In this document: positions 1-8,984 of the stretch, one piece after another
Numbering within the stretch: position 1 is the first letter of the stretch
Layout: the number at the start of each line of letters is the position of its first letter
Assembly (NCBI RefSeq): GCF_008727925.1
Contig: NZ_VTWT01000008.1
Span: 1 to 64,000, forward strand
Direction of reading: 5' to 3'
DNA: 64,000 nucleotides
DNA from: Adhaeribacter soli
Lineage (GTDB): Bacteria; Bacteroidota; Bacteroidia; Cytophagales; Hymenobacteraceae
The notes under the pieces: generated by a model
What the model saw: the letters and a program-made list of their open reading frames with translations, nothing else
Told to the model about the DNA's origin: nothing
Database searches by the model: none
Made by a program: the position numbers and the translations under genes

Positions 1-820
1 GGTAGATGTCGGTACGCCCGGCTTCTCGGCTGGTCAGGCAGACTACACTTCTCTGACCTTGGATGGCAGCGGTACCCCTTATGTAGCTTACCAGGATGGA
101 GGCAATGGCAATAAATCTACCGTGAAGAAGTTTAACGGCACAAGCTGGGTAGATGTCGGTACTCCCGGCTTCTCGGCTGGTGTGGTATATTACACTTCCC
201 TGGCGCTGGATGGCAGCGGCGCACCTTATGTAGCTTACATGGATGATGAAAAGGGCAGTAAAGCTACCGTGAAGAGGTTTAACGGCACAAGCTGGATAGA
301 TATAGTTACGCCCGGCTTCTCGGTTGGTCGCGCTAATTACACTTCCCTGGCGCTGGATGGCAGCGGCACCCCTTATGTAGCTTACGCGGATGGAGGCAAT
401 TTCTATAAAGCTACCGTGAAGAAGTTTAACGGCACAACCTGGGTCAATGTCGGTACTCCCGGCTTCTCGGCTGGAGTGGTATCTTACACTTCCCTGGCGC
501 TGGATGGCAGCGGCACCCCTTATGTAGCTTACGTGGATGGAGGCAATGGCAATAAAACTACCGTGAAGAAGTTTAACGGCACAAGCTGGGTAGATGTCGG
601 TACGCCCGGCTTCTCGGCTGGTTCGGCAGACTACATTTCCCTGGCGCTGGATGGCAGCGGCACCCCTTATGTAGCTTACCAGGATAGAGGAAATGGTCTT
701 AAAGCTACCGTGAAGAAGTTTAACGGCACAACCTGGATAAATGTAGGTACTCCCGGTTTCTCGGCTGGTCAGGCAGACTACACTTCCCTGGCGCTGGATG
801 GCAGCGGCACCCTTATGTAG
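1..820 (+). pseudogene. 5' fragment of a giant repeat adhesin (interrupted)
   Basis: The reading frame enters from the left edge, so the true start and signal peptide lie outside the window. It consists only of 49-residue repeats with the pattern (V/I)D(V/I)GTPGFSAG...SLALDGSGTPYVAY.D...KFNGT(S/T)W, which probably form a beta-propeller-like or blade-type surface domain (inference). The frame ends at a TAG at 818-820. There the repeat reads CACCCTTATG, whereas every other copy reads CACCCCTTATG, so one C is missing at about 808-811. The repeat then continues in the next frame. Either a real frameshift has inactivated the gene or the deletion is a homopolymer sequencing error; the sequence alone cannot decide. 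It belongs to the same gene as 856-2121 and 2359-5532. Confidence 0.8.
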
Positions 821-1100
821 CTTACCAGGATGGAAGCAATGGCTATAAAACTACCGTGAAGAAGTTTAACGGCACAACCTGGGTAGATATAGGTACTCCC
901 GGCTTCTCGGCTGGTGTGGTATATTACACTTCCCTGGCGCTGGGTGGCAGCGGCACCCCTTATGTAGCTTACCAGGATGGAGGCAATGGCAATAAAGCTA
1001 CCGTGATGAAGTTTAACGGCACGATTTGGGTAGATATAGATACGCCCGGCTTCTCGGCTGGTCAGGCAGACTACACTTCCCTGGCCTTTAAAAACAGCAA
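1..1100 (+). repeat. Tandem 147-bp coding repeats (8 copies)
   Basis: Eight copies of a 147-bp unit (49 codons) begin at about 2, 149, 296, 443, 590, 737, 883 and 1030. The 883 copy is shifted by one base because of the deletion near 810. The copies are very similar in DNA as well as protein, so recent expansion or homogenisation is likely. The last copy diverges after its SLAF segment and runs into the cadherin-like domain. The array continues upstream of the window. Confidence 0.92.
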
Positions 1101-2121
1101 ACTATATATTGCCTACAACAGCGGTGGTGCGTTTGCCAAAACTTTTTCCCTTAATACGGCTGCCCCAACCGATATTACATTATCGGCTACAGCCATTTAC
1201 GAGAATGTGGCGGCCAACAGTACGGTGGGCACGCTTACCTCTATCGACATCGACACCGGCGATATGCATACTTATACCCTGGTAAGCGGTGCCGGCAGCA
1301 CCGACAATGCTTCCTTTAACATCTCCGGCAACGCGCTTCGCATCAATAACTCCCCGGATTACGAAACCCAAAACAGCTACAGCATCCGGATAAGAACCAC
1401 CGACAGCCATGGCCTGTTTTTTGAAAAAGCCTTCACCATTAACATAGTTGATGTATATGATTCTCCAACCATTACTTCCTTTACTCCAACCAGCGGACCG
1501 GTAGGTTCAATCGTTACCATTACCGGGACCAATTTTACCGCAACTACAAACGTTCTGTTTGATGGTTCCGTTCGCGCAACTACACTTACAGTAAATTCAG
1601 CAACCCAGATTACCGCCACTGTGCCGGCAGGCGCTGTTACAGGGTTTCTAATAGTAGTTGGTAATTCACCCTATTGGGAATATAGCGATGACATCTTTAT
1701 AGTTACTACACCTATTACTATTACTACAGATCCTATTTCACCAACAAGTTTCTGCGCCGGCAGCAACGTTACAGTTCCTTTCACAGCTACCGGTCCTTTT
1801 GCTTCGGGTAACGTTTTTACCGCCCAGCTTTCCGATGCCAGCGGCAGCTTTACTTCGCCTACAACCATTGGAACGGTAACCGCTACCACTTCCGGCAACA
1901 TTTCAGCTACCATGCCGGCCGCCCAAACCGCCGGAGCAGGTTACCGCATCCGGGTTATTGCTTCTAACCCGGCAACCACCGGCACCGACAACGGCAGCAA
2001 CCTGACGGTTATGGGGCGGATCGCTACTCCAATAGCTACTGCTTCCAGAACTGCTTTGGGCCAGTGGGATAATGCCACGCTCACTGTTTCCAATCCAGAC
2101 CCGAATGCTACATATACCTGA
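856..2121 (+). pseudogene. Middle fragment of the giant adhesin: last repeats, cadherin-like, TIG and Ig-like domains
   Basis: This is the continuation, one frame over, of the 1-820 fragment. It carries the last two 49-residue repeats, then a cadherin-like domain (about residues 103-200, with IYENVAANSTVGTL and an INNSPDYE-type strand), an IPT/TIG domain (about 203-270, PTITSFTPTSGPVGS and ITGTNF), and Ig-like beta domains. It stops at TGA 2119-2121. Reading through, the same frame continues without interruption (NGTGVSNQTGTS...) into the 2359-5532 ORF. The TGA sits where related Ig-like domains have the Trp of a YTWNGTG motif, so a TGG-to-TGA nonsense change is the simplest explanation. The ATG at 856 is not a natural start. 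Confidence 0.8.
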
Positions 2122-2358
2122 AACGGCACCGGCGTAAGCAACCAGACCGGCACCAGCATTACCGTAACCCCGGCTACGGCAGGGGCGCACACCTATACCG
2201 TTACTGCTACGGCAAATTCAGGCTATTGCACGCAGGCGGGTAGCGGCTCGGTTACGGTTACCGTTACCAATTACACCTTCGGAACCGGCCCTGTTTCTAA
2301 CAGTACTTCCGGCAGCAGTCGTGGCCCGAACGGTGCCATCAATTTCCAGCGTACGGCC

Positions 2359-5300
2359 ATGCTTTATAAAGGCTCCGATTTCCCGGACCTGCCGGCCGGA
2401 ACCGTTAATTATTTTGGCTTCAGTATTGGTACGCCGGCAGCAACGGCGGCCAGCGGCAACATTAAGGTTTATATGGTGAATACTTCCGATGCAATTTACA
2501 GCCGCGGTACCACCTGGACCAGTATCATTTCTTCTCCTTCGGCTATGGCCCTGGTTTATGATGGTCCGTTAACCATTCCGGCTGCTTCCGGAACGTTCAA
2601 TATCATGCTGCAAACGCCCTTTAACTATACCGGCGGAAACTTTTATTTAGCATATGAATGGAGCACCACAACCCGTTCGGCGGTTTCGGCGATTTACAAT
2701 ACCAACAACGAACTGCCGGCCAGCCTGGTAACCGTAACTGCTACAACCCTGGCGGGTACTGCTACTCTTACCGGAAGCAGCGCTTTCCGCCCGGTACTCA
2801 TCCTCGGTTACCCTACTCCCGGCAGCGACATGAGCGTGATGGGCGTTTTCGCGATGGGAAAAATGGCATTAACGAGCGGCGCCAGGTCTATTCAGGCCCG
2901 GGTAAAAAATACGGGTACCACCACTTTAACCAACCGTACCATTTCTCTTTCCATTACCGGAGCCAATACCTTCAACACTTCAGTTTTGGTAAGCTCATTA
3001 GCCCCAGGCGCTGAGAGAACGGTTGCTTTTCCGGCATTTGCTCCTACTGTACTTGGCTCTAACAACCTGGTGGAAGTAAGTGTGGCCGCAGACGATGTTT
3101 CAGGCAATAACTCAAAACAGGTAAATATGGTGGTTACGCCATCAACGCAGGGCTATGCTCAATACCCTACTGTTGCCAACGCACTACCGGTGGTAAATAC
3201 TGCTTTTGAAGGAAACTACCCGCTTACGAACCCAACTCCTGCTACCCGGAACGCCAATTTTCTGGCAGCCTTCAGGGCAACTGGACCTACAGCCGTTACG
3301 GCAGTAAATGCCTATGTACCGGGTCCGGCTTTCAGCCCTAATATAAATACTACCGGCGTTACGGTCTATGGCGTGGTGCTGAATGCCGCTGGCGTGGAAG
3401 TAGCCCGTTCGGCCAATAAAGTGCTTGCTGCCACTGACCTGGATAAAATGGTTAACTTCCCGATTACGGTACCGCCAACCTTCTCTAACAATGAGGTTTA
3501 TTACATTGGTATGGCTCAGCCAGCTCAGGCCTTACCTGCAAATGCTCCGGCAACGATCTACCCGATGGGCGCTCAGAAAGAAAACAGCGGTTTGTATTGG
3601 ATCCAGGCTTTTTACCGGTCTGCAGAAGGCAGCAATACAGCCCCGGTCGACCTCTTTGATGCGTATAAATTTGTGCTGGAAGCAGAAATTGGAACTGTTA
3701 ATTTTACTTGGACGGGTGCCACTTCCACCGATTGGAACACGGCAAGCAACTGGAGCAACAACAGCGTACCAACAGCCTCCAGCGATGTGGTAATTCCATC
3801 CGGCGTTTCGCGCTACCCGGTTATCTCTTCCGGCACGGCTCTGGCCAAAGATTTGACGATCGCCTCGAGTGCAAGTTTAACGGTTAACGGCGGTACGTTG
3901 GAAGTAAAAGAAGACTTCACCAACAACGGCGCCTTTACAGCTACCGGCGGCTCTGCGACTTTCTCCGGCTCAGTCCTGCAGGTTATCGGGGGAACAAACC
4001 CTTCCACTTTCCATGATCTGACCATCAGCGCAGCGGGTGCAAGCTTAGCCGGACCTGTTTCTGTTCAGCGGGTGCTCACGTTAAATGGCAACCTGAACAC
4101 GAATGGCAATACCTTTACACTGCTCTCGAATGCAACTGGTACAGCCATGGTAGTGAATGCGGGTGGGGTAGTGAACGGCACGGCTAAAGTGCAGCGCTAC
4201 ATCAACCCTGCCCTGAACGCAGCAGCAGGTTACCGCCACTTCGCTTCTCCGGTTACTTCAACTACGGTGAGTGATTTAGTAACAGGTGGCTTTACGCCGG
4301 TAGTGAACCCGGCTTACAACACGGCTACCAAGCCGGGAACGGTGCGTCCTTTCCCAACCGTATTCCAGTACAACCAGAGCCGCTTAACCAACGACAGCGC
4401 TGCTACCATGGACTTCGGCTTCGGCTGGGAATCTCCGGCTTCACTATCTTCAGCTTTAACGCCGGGCAGAGGCTACTCGGTAAACATTCCTGCTTCCCAG
4501 ACAGTGGATTTCACCGGTACTTTGAACAACGGCACCGTAACGGTTACAGGCTTAGGCAGAGGAGCAACAGCAGAATCGGGGTGGCATTTACTGGGTAATC
4601 CTTATCCTGCTCCGATCGACTGGGACAACATCACTGTTCCTTCGGGCATGATGGATGCGGTGTATGCTTTCCGTTCTTCTTCTGCTTACAACGGTGCTTA
4701 TGCTGCTTACGTGAACGGAGTAGGATCTTTGACCGGTGGCGTAATTCCGGCCATGCAGGCCTTCTTTGTACGCACCACTGCTCCTGTGGCTTCCTTCAGC
4801 TTTACCAATGCAGCAAGGCTTACTTCTTACCAGAATCCTTCTTTTTACCGGACTACTGAAACCCGTCCTTTACTTCAGCTTTCTGCTTCTAAAGGTCAGC
4901 AGCAGGATGAAGCCTACGTGTACTTAGAGCAGGGAGCAACTTCAGGTATGGACAACAGCTTTGATGCTTTCTCGCTGCCGATGGGAGCGGTACGGGTATT
5001 TACCTTAGCCGGTACTTCCCAGCTTTCCATCAATGGTTTGGGGTATGCAGCAGCTCCGCAACAGATTCCTTTAGTAGTGGAAGGAGTAGCCGGAGCTTAT
5101 CAGCTTAAAGTAGAGCAGCTCTTAAACCAGTTCCAGGTACAATTGGAAGACAACCAGCTCAATACCATGCAGACGTTGACTTCTGCTACTGTTTACTCCT
5201 TCTCGCATGCAGGCGGAAGCACGGCAAATCGTTTTGTGCTGCACGTTGGTGCAAGAGTAAGCGGTATAGCGGAGGCAGTAAAAAGTATGGAAGTGAAGCT

Positions 5301-5532
5301 TTATCCGAACCCAAGCCAAGGTAAGTTCCAGCTCCAACTCTCCGGACTAAAAGCTTCTTCAGCTGAAATGACCATTACTGATCTTGCCGGTAAAACCATC
5401 CTGCAGAAAAAGGTAAAAGCCAATGGCGGCACGATCTCCGAAGCGGTAGAATTGAAAGCGGCTAAGGGAATTTACCTGCTCCAGATCAAAGCCGATCAGC
5501 AGGTAATTACCCGGAAAATAGTAATTGAGTAA
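2359..5532 (+). CDS. C-terminal part of giant T9SS-exported cell-surface protein
   Basis: This is a 1057-codon open frame in phase with 856-2121. The true coding continuity begins at 2122, and the ATG at 2359 is only the first Met after the TGA. It holds extended beta-rich regions, a CARDB-like segment (about residues 150-260, SIQARVKNTGTTTLTNRTISLSITG), and a module with WTGATSTDWNTASNW and VPTASSDVVIP typical of large Bacteroidota surface proteins (about 450-530). The last ~80 residues are a type A T9SS sorting domain: KLYPNPSQGKFQLQL, ITDLAGK, KGIYLLQI and terminal KIVIE. Established knowledge: such tails direct export through the type IX system, followed by attachment to or release from the cell surface. 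Without the upstream signal peptide this part could not be exported, so the gene works only if the two lesions are not real. A hairpin terminator follows at 5556. Confidence 0.88.
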   Translation: MLYKGSDFPDLPAGTVNYFGFSIGTPAATAASGNIKVYMVNTSDAIYSRGTTWTSIISSPSAMALVYDGPLTIPAASGTFNIMLQTPFNYTGGNFYLAYEWSTTTRSAVSAIYNTNNELPASLVTVTATTLAGTATLTGSSAFRPVLILGYPTPGSDMSVMGVFAMGKMALTSGARSIQARVKNTGTTTLTNRTISLSITGANTFNTSVLVSSLAPGAERTVAFPAFAPTVLGSNNLVEVSVAADDVSGNNSKQVNMVVTPSTQGYAQYPTVANALPVVNTAFEGNYPLTNPTPATRNANFLAAFRATGPTAVTAVNAYVPGPAFSPNINTTGVTVYGVVLNAAGVEVARSANKVLAATDLDKMVNFPITVPPTFSNNEVYYIGMAQPAQALPANAPATIYPMGAQKENSGLYWIQAFYRSAEGSNTAPVDLFDAYKFVLEAEIGTVNFTWTGATSTDWNTASNWSNNSVPTASSDVVIPSGVSRYPVISSGTALAKDLTIASSASLTVNGGTLEVKEDFTNNGAFTATGGSATFSGSVLQVIGGTNPSTFHDLTISAAGASLAGPVSVQRVLTLNGNLNTNGNTFTLLSNATGTAMVVNAGGVVNGTAKVQRYINPALNAAAGYRHFASPVTSTTVSDLVTGGFTPVVNPAYNTATKPGTVRPFPTVFQYNQSRLTNDSAATMDFGFGWESPASLSSALTPGRGYSVNIPASQTVDFTGTLNNGTVTVTGLGRGATAESGWHLLGNPYPAPIDWDNITVPSGMMDAVYAFRSSSAYNGAYAAYVNGVGSLTGGVIPAMQAFFVRTTAPVASFSFTNAARLTSYQNPSFYRTTETRPLLQLSASKGQQQDEAYVYLEQGATSGMDNSFDAFSLPMGAVRVFTLAGTSQLSINGLGYAAAPQQIPLVVEGVAGAYQLKVEQLLNQFQVQLEDNQLNTMQTLTSATVYSFSHAGGSTANRFVLHVGARVSGIAEAVKSMEVKLYPNPSQGKFQLQLSGLKASSAEMTITDLAGKTILQKKVKANGGTISEAVELKAAKGIYLLQIKADQQVITRKIVIE

Positions 5533-5555
5533 AACCGTATAATTTGAAATATTGA

Positions 5556-5590
5556 AAGCAGCAGATCTAAAACCCTGCTGCTTTTCCTTA
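5556..5590 (+). terminator. Rho-independent terminator after the giant surface gene
   Basis: Inverted repeat AAGCAGCAG (5556-5564) / CTGCTGCTT (5575-5583) followed by a T-rich stretch, just after the stop codon at 5532. Confidence 0.7.
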
Positions 5591-5603
5591 CAAAAAATAT
5601 ATT

Positions 5604-5801
5604 ATGAAGAATAACAGTATCAAAGCATTGCTGTCAACCGCTTTTATGACGGTAATTACAGCTTCAGCCTGGGCACAAGGTAGCCCGGGAAATGGGGGTC
5701 CTACTCCTACCGATATTCCCATTGATGGTGGTATCAGCCTTCTTGCTGCAGGCGGAGCTGCCCTGGGTATTCATAAAATGAGAAAAAGATTTCAGAAGTA
5801 A
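5604..5801 (+). CDS. Small PID-CTERM-like sorted protein
   Basis: A 65-residue protein. It has an N-terminal signal peptide (residues 1-25, ending ASAWAQ), a short Gly/Pro-rich linker, the motif PTDIPIDGG, a hydrophobic stretch ISLLAAGGAALGI, and a basic tail HKMRKRFQK. A tripartite C-terminus (PID-type motif, one membrane segment, positive cluster) is the layout of exosortase/archaeosortase-type sorting signals, and this motif resembles the PID-CTERM class found in Bacteroidota. The assignment rests on the motif only. Nearly the whole mature protein is the sorting signal, so its own function is unknown. It sits between two terminators (5556 and 5825) and so is probably a single-gene transcript. 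Confidence 0.75.
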   Translation: MKNNSIKALLSTAFMTVITASAWAQGSPGNGGPTPTDIPIDGGISLLAAGGAALGIHKMRKRFQK

Positions 5802-5824
5802 ATTTATGCCTTATCAATCGGTTA

Positions 5825-5858
5825 AAAAGCCTCGTAGCAATAGTTACGAGGCTTTTCT
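5825..5858 (+). terminator. Terminator after the small sorted protein
   Basis: Stem AAAGCCTCGTA ... TACGAGGCTTT with a short loop, then TTCTATT. It lies 25 bases after the stop codon at 5801. Confidence 0.75.
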
Positions 5859-6013
5859 ATTAATTTATTGTCTTTTCTAACAATCCTAAGCCAATCATTC
5901 TTGAAATTCACAAAATAAACTGTTCCTTACAGCGCTTGCCCCTGTTTATAATGCCCGTTAATTCCATTAATATCCTGATTGAAAAAGTTCGATATTCACT
6001 CCTTTAGTCTCAT

Positions 6014-6553
6014 TTACTTTTTCACAAAATACAAGGCTGCCGAATTCATGCAATAGCGCAAGCCGGTAGGTTTAGGACCATCGTTGAAAAGGTGGCCCAA
6101 ATGCGCGCCGCAGCGGGAACAAAGTACTTCATCGCGGGTCATGCCCATGCTGTTGTCTTTGGCTACGGTTACGTTGTTGCCGATCTTGTCGTAAAAGCTG
6201 GGCCAGCCGGTGCCGGATTCGAATTTCGTTTCAGATTTAAACAGGTCGAGGCCGCAGCTCACGCATTTGTAAATGCCGTGTTCGTGGTTGCCGTTGTACT
6301 TGTTCCGGAAAGGCAATTCGGTGCCCTTGCGGCGGGTAACTTCAAATTGTTCAGCGGTAAGCTGCTTCCGCCATTGGGCATCCGACATCATAACCGTATC
6401 GCGGCCGGTTTTCGGGCTCTTCGTGATCTTAATATTTTCAAATTTCGGCCTTTCCTGGCCGGTCTGTGCCGTATTTTGGGCCGAGGTTTTACTCTGGCCG
6501 CAGCCCGGTAAACTGATTACGCTTACCAGCAGGATATACAATAATCTTTTCAT
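6014..6553 (-). CDS. msrB: Peptide-methionine (R)-S-oxide reductase, lipoprotein form
   Basis: A 179-residue protein. The lipoprotein signal has a lipobox with Cys at residue 18 (SLPGC), so it is probably membrane-anchored outside the cytoplasm. The MsrB domain is complete: the GTGWPSF substrate region, zinc-binding CVSCG and [10 protein letters not shown] pairs, and the catalytic Cys in RYCMNSAAL near the C-terminus. It reduces the R-epimer of methionine sulfoxide in damaged envelope proteins, normally recycled by thioredoxin-type donors. The DsbD-like protein at 17665 could supply reductant to this compartment (inference). The length is normal for an MsrB-only protein plus leader. It is a single gene with no operon partner. 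Confidence 0.95.
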   Translation of the reverse strand: MKRLLYILLVSVISLPGCGQSKTSAQNTAQTGQERPKFENIKITKSPKTGRDTVMMSDAQWRKQLTAEQFEVTRRKGTELPFRNKYNGNHEHGIYKCVSCGLDLFKSETKFESGTGWPSFYDKIGNNVTVAKDNSMGMTRDEVLCSRCGAHLGHLFNDGPKPTGLRYCMNSAALYFVKK

Positions 6554-6898
6554 GGTGCCGCTTCTTTAAATTCCTTATACGAAAACAAAACACCGGCGCA
6601 TTTAATTTAACAAAAGTCCTTAATTATAAATCTGGCAGCGAAAGGCCGGCAACCGTCCGTTCATTTTTTATATTAAATCCTGTAAACTACCTTTGCACCC
6701 GCAACGAAAAACCGATCCAGTCTTTTGAATTCCACCCCACACTGATTTTCCTTGCTTTAGGGCAATTTTTAAAGCGCGGCCTCTCCGGCCCTTGCGTTCG
6801 CCTGCTTTCTTTTATATTCCTGCATTCAGTTTTTAACCCTAAACCGGCACCTTTACTTTTTGGTCGCTCCGGTATAGCATTCCCATTTCAATATTTTT
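6554..6898. promoter_or_regulatory. Intergenic region between msrB and the SulP gene; candidate promoter
   Basis: 345 bases between divergently transcribed genes. On the plus strand a Bacteroidota-type -7 element TACCTTTG lies at 6688-6695, with a T-rich stretch at the expected -33 distance. It would give a leader of about 200 nt for the SulP gene. No other structure was found. Confidence 0.4.
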
Positions 6899-8416
6899 AT
6901 GAGTTTCAATTTACGTTTTTTAAAAAACATCAATTATAAAACCGAGATCCTGGCCGGGCTTACGGTAGCCATGACCATGATGCCCGAGTCGCTTTCCTTT
7001 GCCATTCTGGGTGGTTTCCCGCCGCTGGTTGGTTTGTACGCCGCTTTTATCATGGGTCTGATTACGGCAGTTTTTGGCGGCCGGCCAGGTTTAATTTCCG
7101 GAGGTGCGGGCGCAACGGTAGTGGTTTTAATTGCTTTAATGCAGAGCCACGGCATCGACTATGTATTTGCAGCAGTTGCTTTGGCGGGCTTGTTACAGAT
7201 CCTGGTAGGCGTTTTTAAACTCGGGAAATTCATCCGATTGGTGCCGCAGCCGGTAATGTTCGGTTTCGTGAATGGTTTGGCAGTTATCATTTTCATGAGC
7301 CAGCTCGAGCAATTCAAAACCGTAGTGAACGGCGAAACGGTATGGCTGGCCGGAACGGCACTTTACACCATGCTCGGTCTGGTGGCTTTAACTATTGCAA
7401 TCATTCTTTTTTTTCCGAAGATTTCGAAAGCCATTCCGCCATCTTTAGTGGCCATTCTGGTAATTTTTGCCTTGGTTATGGGCTTCGGAATTGATACTAA
7501 AACGGTAAAAGACATTGCTTCGGTAAGCGGCGGCCTTCCGCCGTTCCATATTCCGCAGGTGCCTTTTACGCTGGAAACACTACAAATCATTTTCCCTTAT
7601 GCGCTCATTATGGCCGGAGTGGGTTTAACCGAAAGTTTGCTTACCCTGAACCTGGTAGATGAAATTGCAGGCAACCGCGGCAACGGCAATAGGGAATGCG
7701 TAGCCCAGGGCAGCGCCAACGTACTGAACGGCTTTTTCTTTGGCATGGGCGGCTGTGCCATGATCGCGCAAACGCTGGTGAACTTAAGCGCCGGCGCCCG
7801 AGCGAGGCTTTCCGGCATTGTAGCAGCCCTTACGATTTTAGCAATCATTTTAGTGGGTGCGCCGGTAATCGAAAATGTGCCGATGGCGGCTTTGGTGGGC
7901 GTGATGGTAATGGTGGCGATCAGCACCTTTGAGTGGATCAGTTTCCGGATCATAAATAAAATGCCGAAGCACGATATTTTTGTGGGAATCCTGGTGGCGG
8001 TTATCACGATCTGGCTGCATAATCTGGCACTGGCTGTTTTAATCGGCGTAATTATTTCGGCGCTGGTTTTTGCCTGGGAAAGCGCCAAACGCATCCGCGC
8101 CCGGAAATACACCGATGACAAGGGTGTGAAACATTACGAAATGTACGGCCCGCTTTTCTTTGGTTCGGTTACGGCTTTCAATGAGAAATTCGACGTAGCC
8201 AATGATCCTCAGGAAGTAATTATGGATTTCCGGGAAAGCCGCGTAGCCGATATGAGCGGTATTGAAGCGCTAAACAAACTAACCGAACGGTATCGGAAAG
8301 CCGGAAAAACCCTACATTTAAAACACCTCAGCCCCGATTGCCGCGGGTTGCTCAAAAATGCGGATGCGGTTATTGATGTGAATATTCTGGAAGATCCGCA
8401 TTATGGCGTGGTTTGA
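6899..8416 (+). CDS. SulP family anion permease with STAS domain
   Basis: A 505-residue protein. The N-terminal ~400 residues form a multi-helix SulP transporter core. Recognisable parts are the opening segment ILAGLTVAMTMMPESLSFA, the GLYAAF and SGGAGATVV segments, and LVPQPVMFGFVNGLAV. The C-terminal ~90 residues are a cytoplasmic STAS domain (GPLFFGSVTAFNEKF, VIMDFRESRVADMSGIEAL). Family members move sulfate, bicarbonate or other small anions, usually by proton or sodium coupling; the substrate here cannot be read from the sequence. There is no neighbouring carbonic anhydrase or sulfate-assimilation gene to decide it. The start is the ATG at 6899, where similarity begins. Confidence 0.9.
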   Translation: MSFNLRFLKNINYKTEILAGLTVAMTMMPESLSFAILGGFPPLVGLYAAFIMGLITAVFGGRPGLISGGAGATVVVLIALMQSHGIDYVFAAVALAGLLQILVGVFKLGKFIRLVPQPVMFGFVNGLAVIIFMSQLEQFKTVVNGETVWLAGTALYTMLGLVALTIAIILFFPKISKAIPPSLVAILVIFALVMGFGIDTKTVKDIASVSGGLPPFHIPQVPFTLETLQIIFPYALIMAGVGLTESLLTLNLVDEIAGNRGNGNRECVAQGSANVLNGFFFGMGGCAMIAQTLVNLSAGARARLSGIVAALTILAIILVGAPVIENVPMAALVGVMVMVAISTFEWISFRIINKMPKHDIFVGILVAVITIWLHNLALAVLIGVIISALVFAWESAKRIRARKYTDDKGVKHYEMYGPLFFGSVTAFNEKFDVANDPQEVIMDFRESRVADMSGIEALNKLTERYRKAGKTLHLKHLSPDCRGLLKNADAVIDVNILEDPHYGVV

Positions 8417-8433
8417 CCCCACCCCGATTTAAA

Positions 8434-8660
8434 TGTAGGGACAGGTCGCGACCTGTCCGCACGCATTCCCGATCGTATATTTCCGGACAAGCATTTCAGA
8501 TCATATGTTTCAGATAAAAATTTCTGTTCATCCAGAAAATCTCTTGAATCGTGTTCAGATAATTTGCCGCAATATGCGTGCGGACAGGGTTTGGTCGGGA
8601 ATGCGCGCGGACAGGTTTTGATCGGGAATGCGTGCGGACAGGTCGCGACCTGTCCCTACA
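8434..8660. repeat. Palindromic intergenic repeat pair (41-bp perfect inverted repeats)
   Basis: 8434-8474 and 8620-8660 are perfect 41-bp inverted copies. Each contains the 20-bp self-palindrome GGACAGGTCGCGACCTGTCC (8439-8458 and 8636-8655). Between them, shorter copies of the GCGTGCGGACAGG / GGTCGGGAATGCG unit recur at about 8576-8620. The unit looks like a REP/MITE-type dispersed repeat, and the short ORFs drawn through it are not genes. The rest of 8417-8984 holds a possible outer inverted pair (CCCCACCC near 8417, GGGTGGGG near 8814) and the typA promoter region. Confidence 0.85.
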
Positions 8661-8955
8661 TAAATCCGGTCCATACATGAATCCGGACAATCTTTTAATT
8701 CGGAAAACCGGATGCAGAAAATCTGACCACTTTTTCGCCTTAAAACTGTACCGTTTAACTACAAAAATCCAAAACCAGCACTACCAGAAAGCCTTCCCCT
8801 GATTTAGAACCCGGGTGGGGTGGAACTCTTTCCCTAAACCGTTACGTTACCTCTCAGAAGCTGTAACACGCTATCGTTTCAAACAAAAAAAACTAAACAC
8901 CAAACAGCAGTTTGTAAAGGTTAGAAAAATTGCTTATAAAACAAGTTTTTCTTTG

Positions 8956-8963
8956 TACCTTTG
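8956..8963 (+). promoter_or_regulatory. -7 promoter element of typA
   Basis: TACCTTTG matches the Bacteroidota TAnnTTTG -7 consensus and lies 22 bases before the chosen ATG. A TTG at 8930 is a possible -33 element, slightly farther away than usual. Confidence 0.5.
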
Positions 8964-8984
8964 CGCCCTGATATAAAATTTTCA

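Noticed and set aside
1-1100. Regular 147-bp repeats resembling a CRISPR or satellite array
   Set aside because: The repeats are in frame and encode a clear 49-residue protein repeat; they are coding, not spacer-separated.
6092-6511. 139-codon plus-strand ORF rich in Ala, Val and Phe
   Set aside because: It is the antisense shadow of msrB, whose catalytic and zinc motifs are complete.
7597-8121. 174-codon minus-strand ORF
   Set aside because: It lies wholly inside the SulP gene and has a biased composition typical of a shadow frame.
8496-8802. Short ORFs on both strands in the gap before typA
   Set aside because: They consist of translated palindromic repeat units (RTGRE/PVRTHS patterns) and are not genes.
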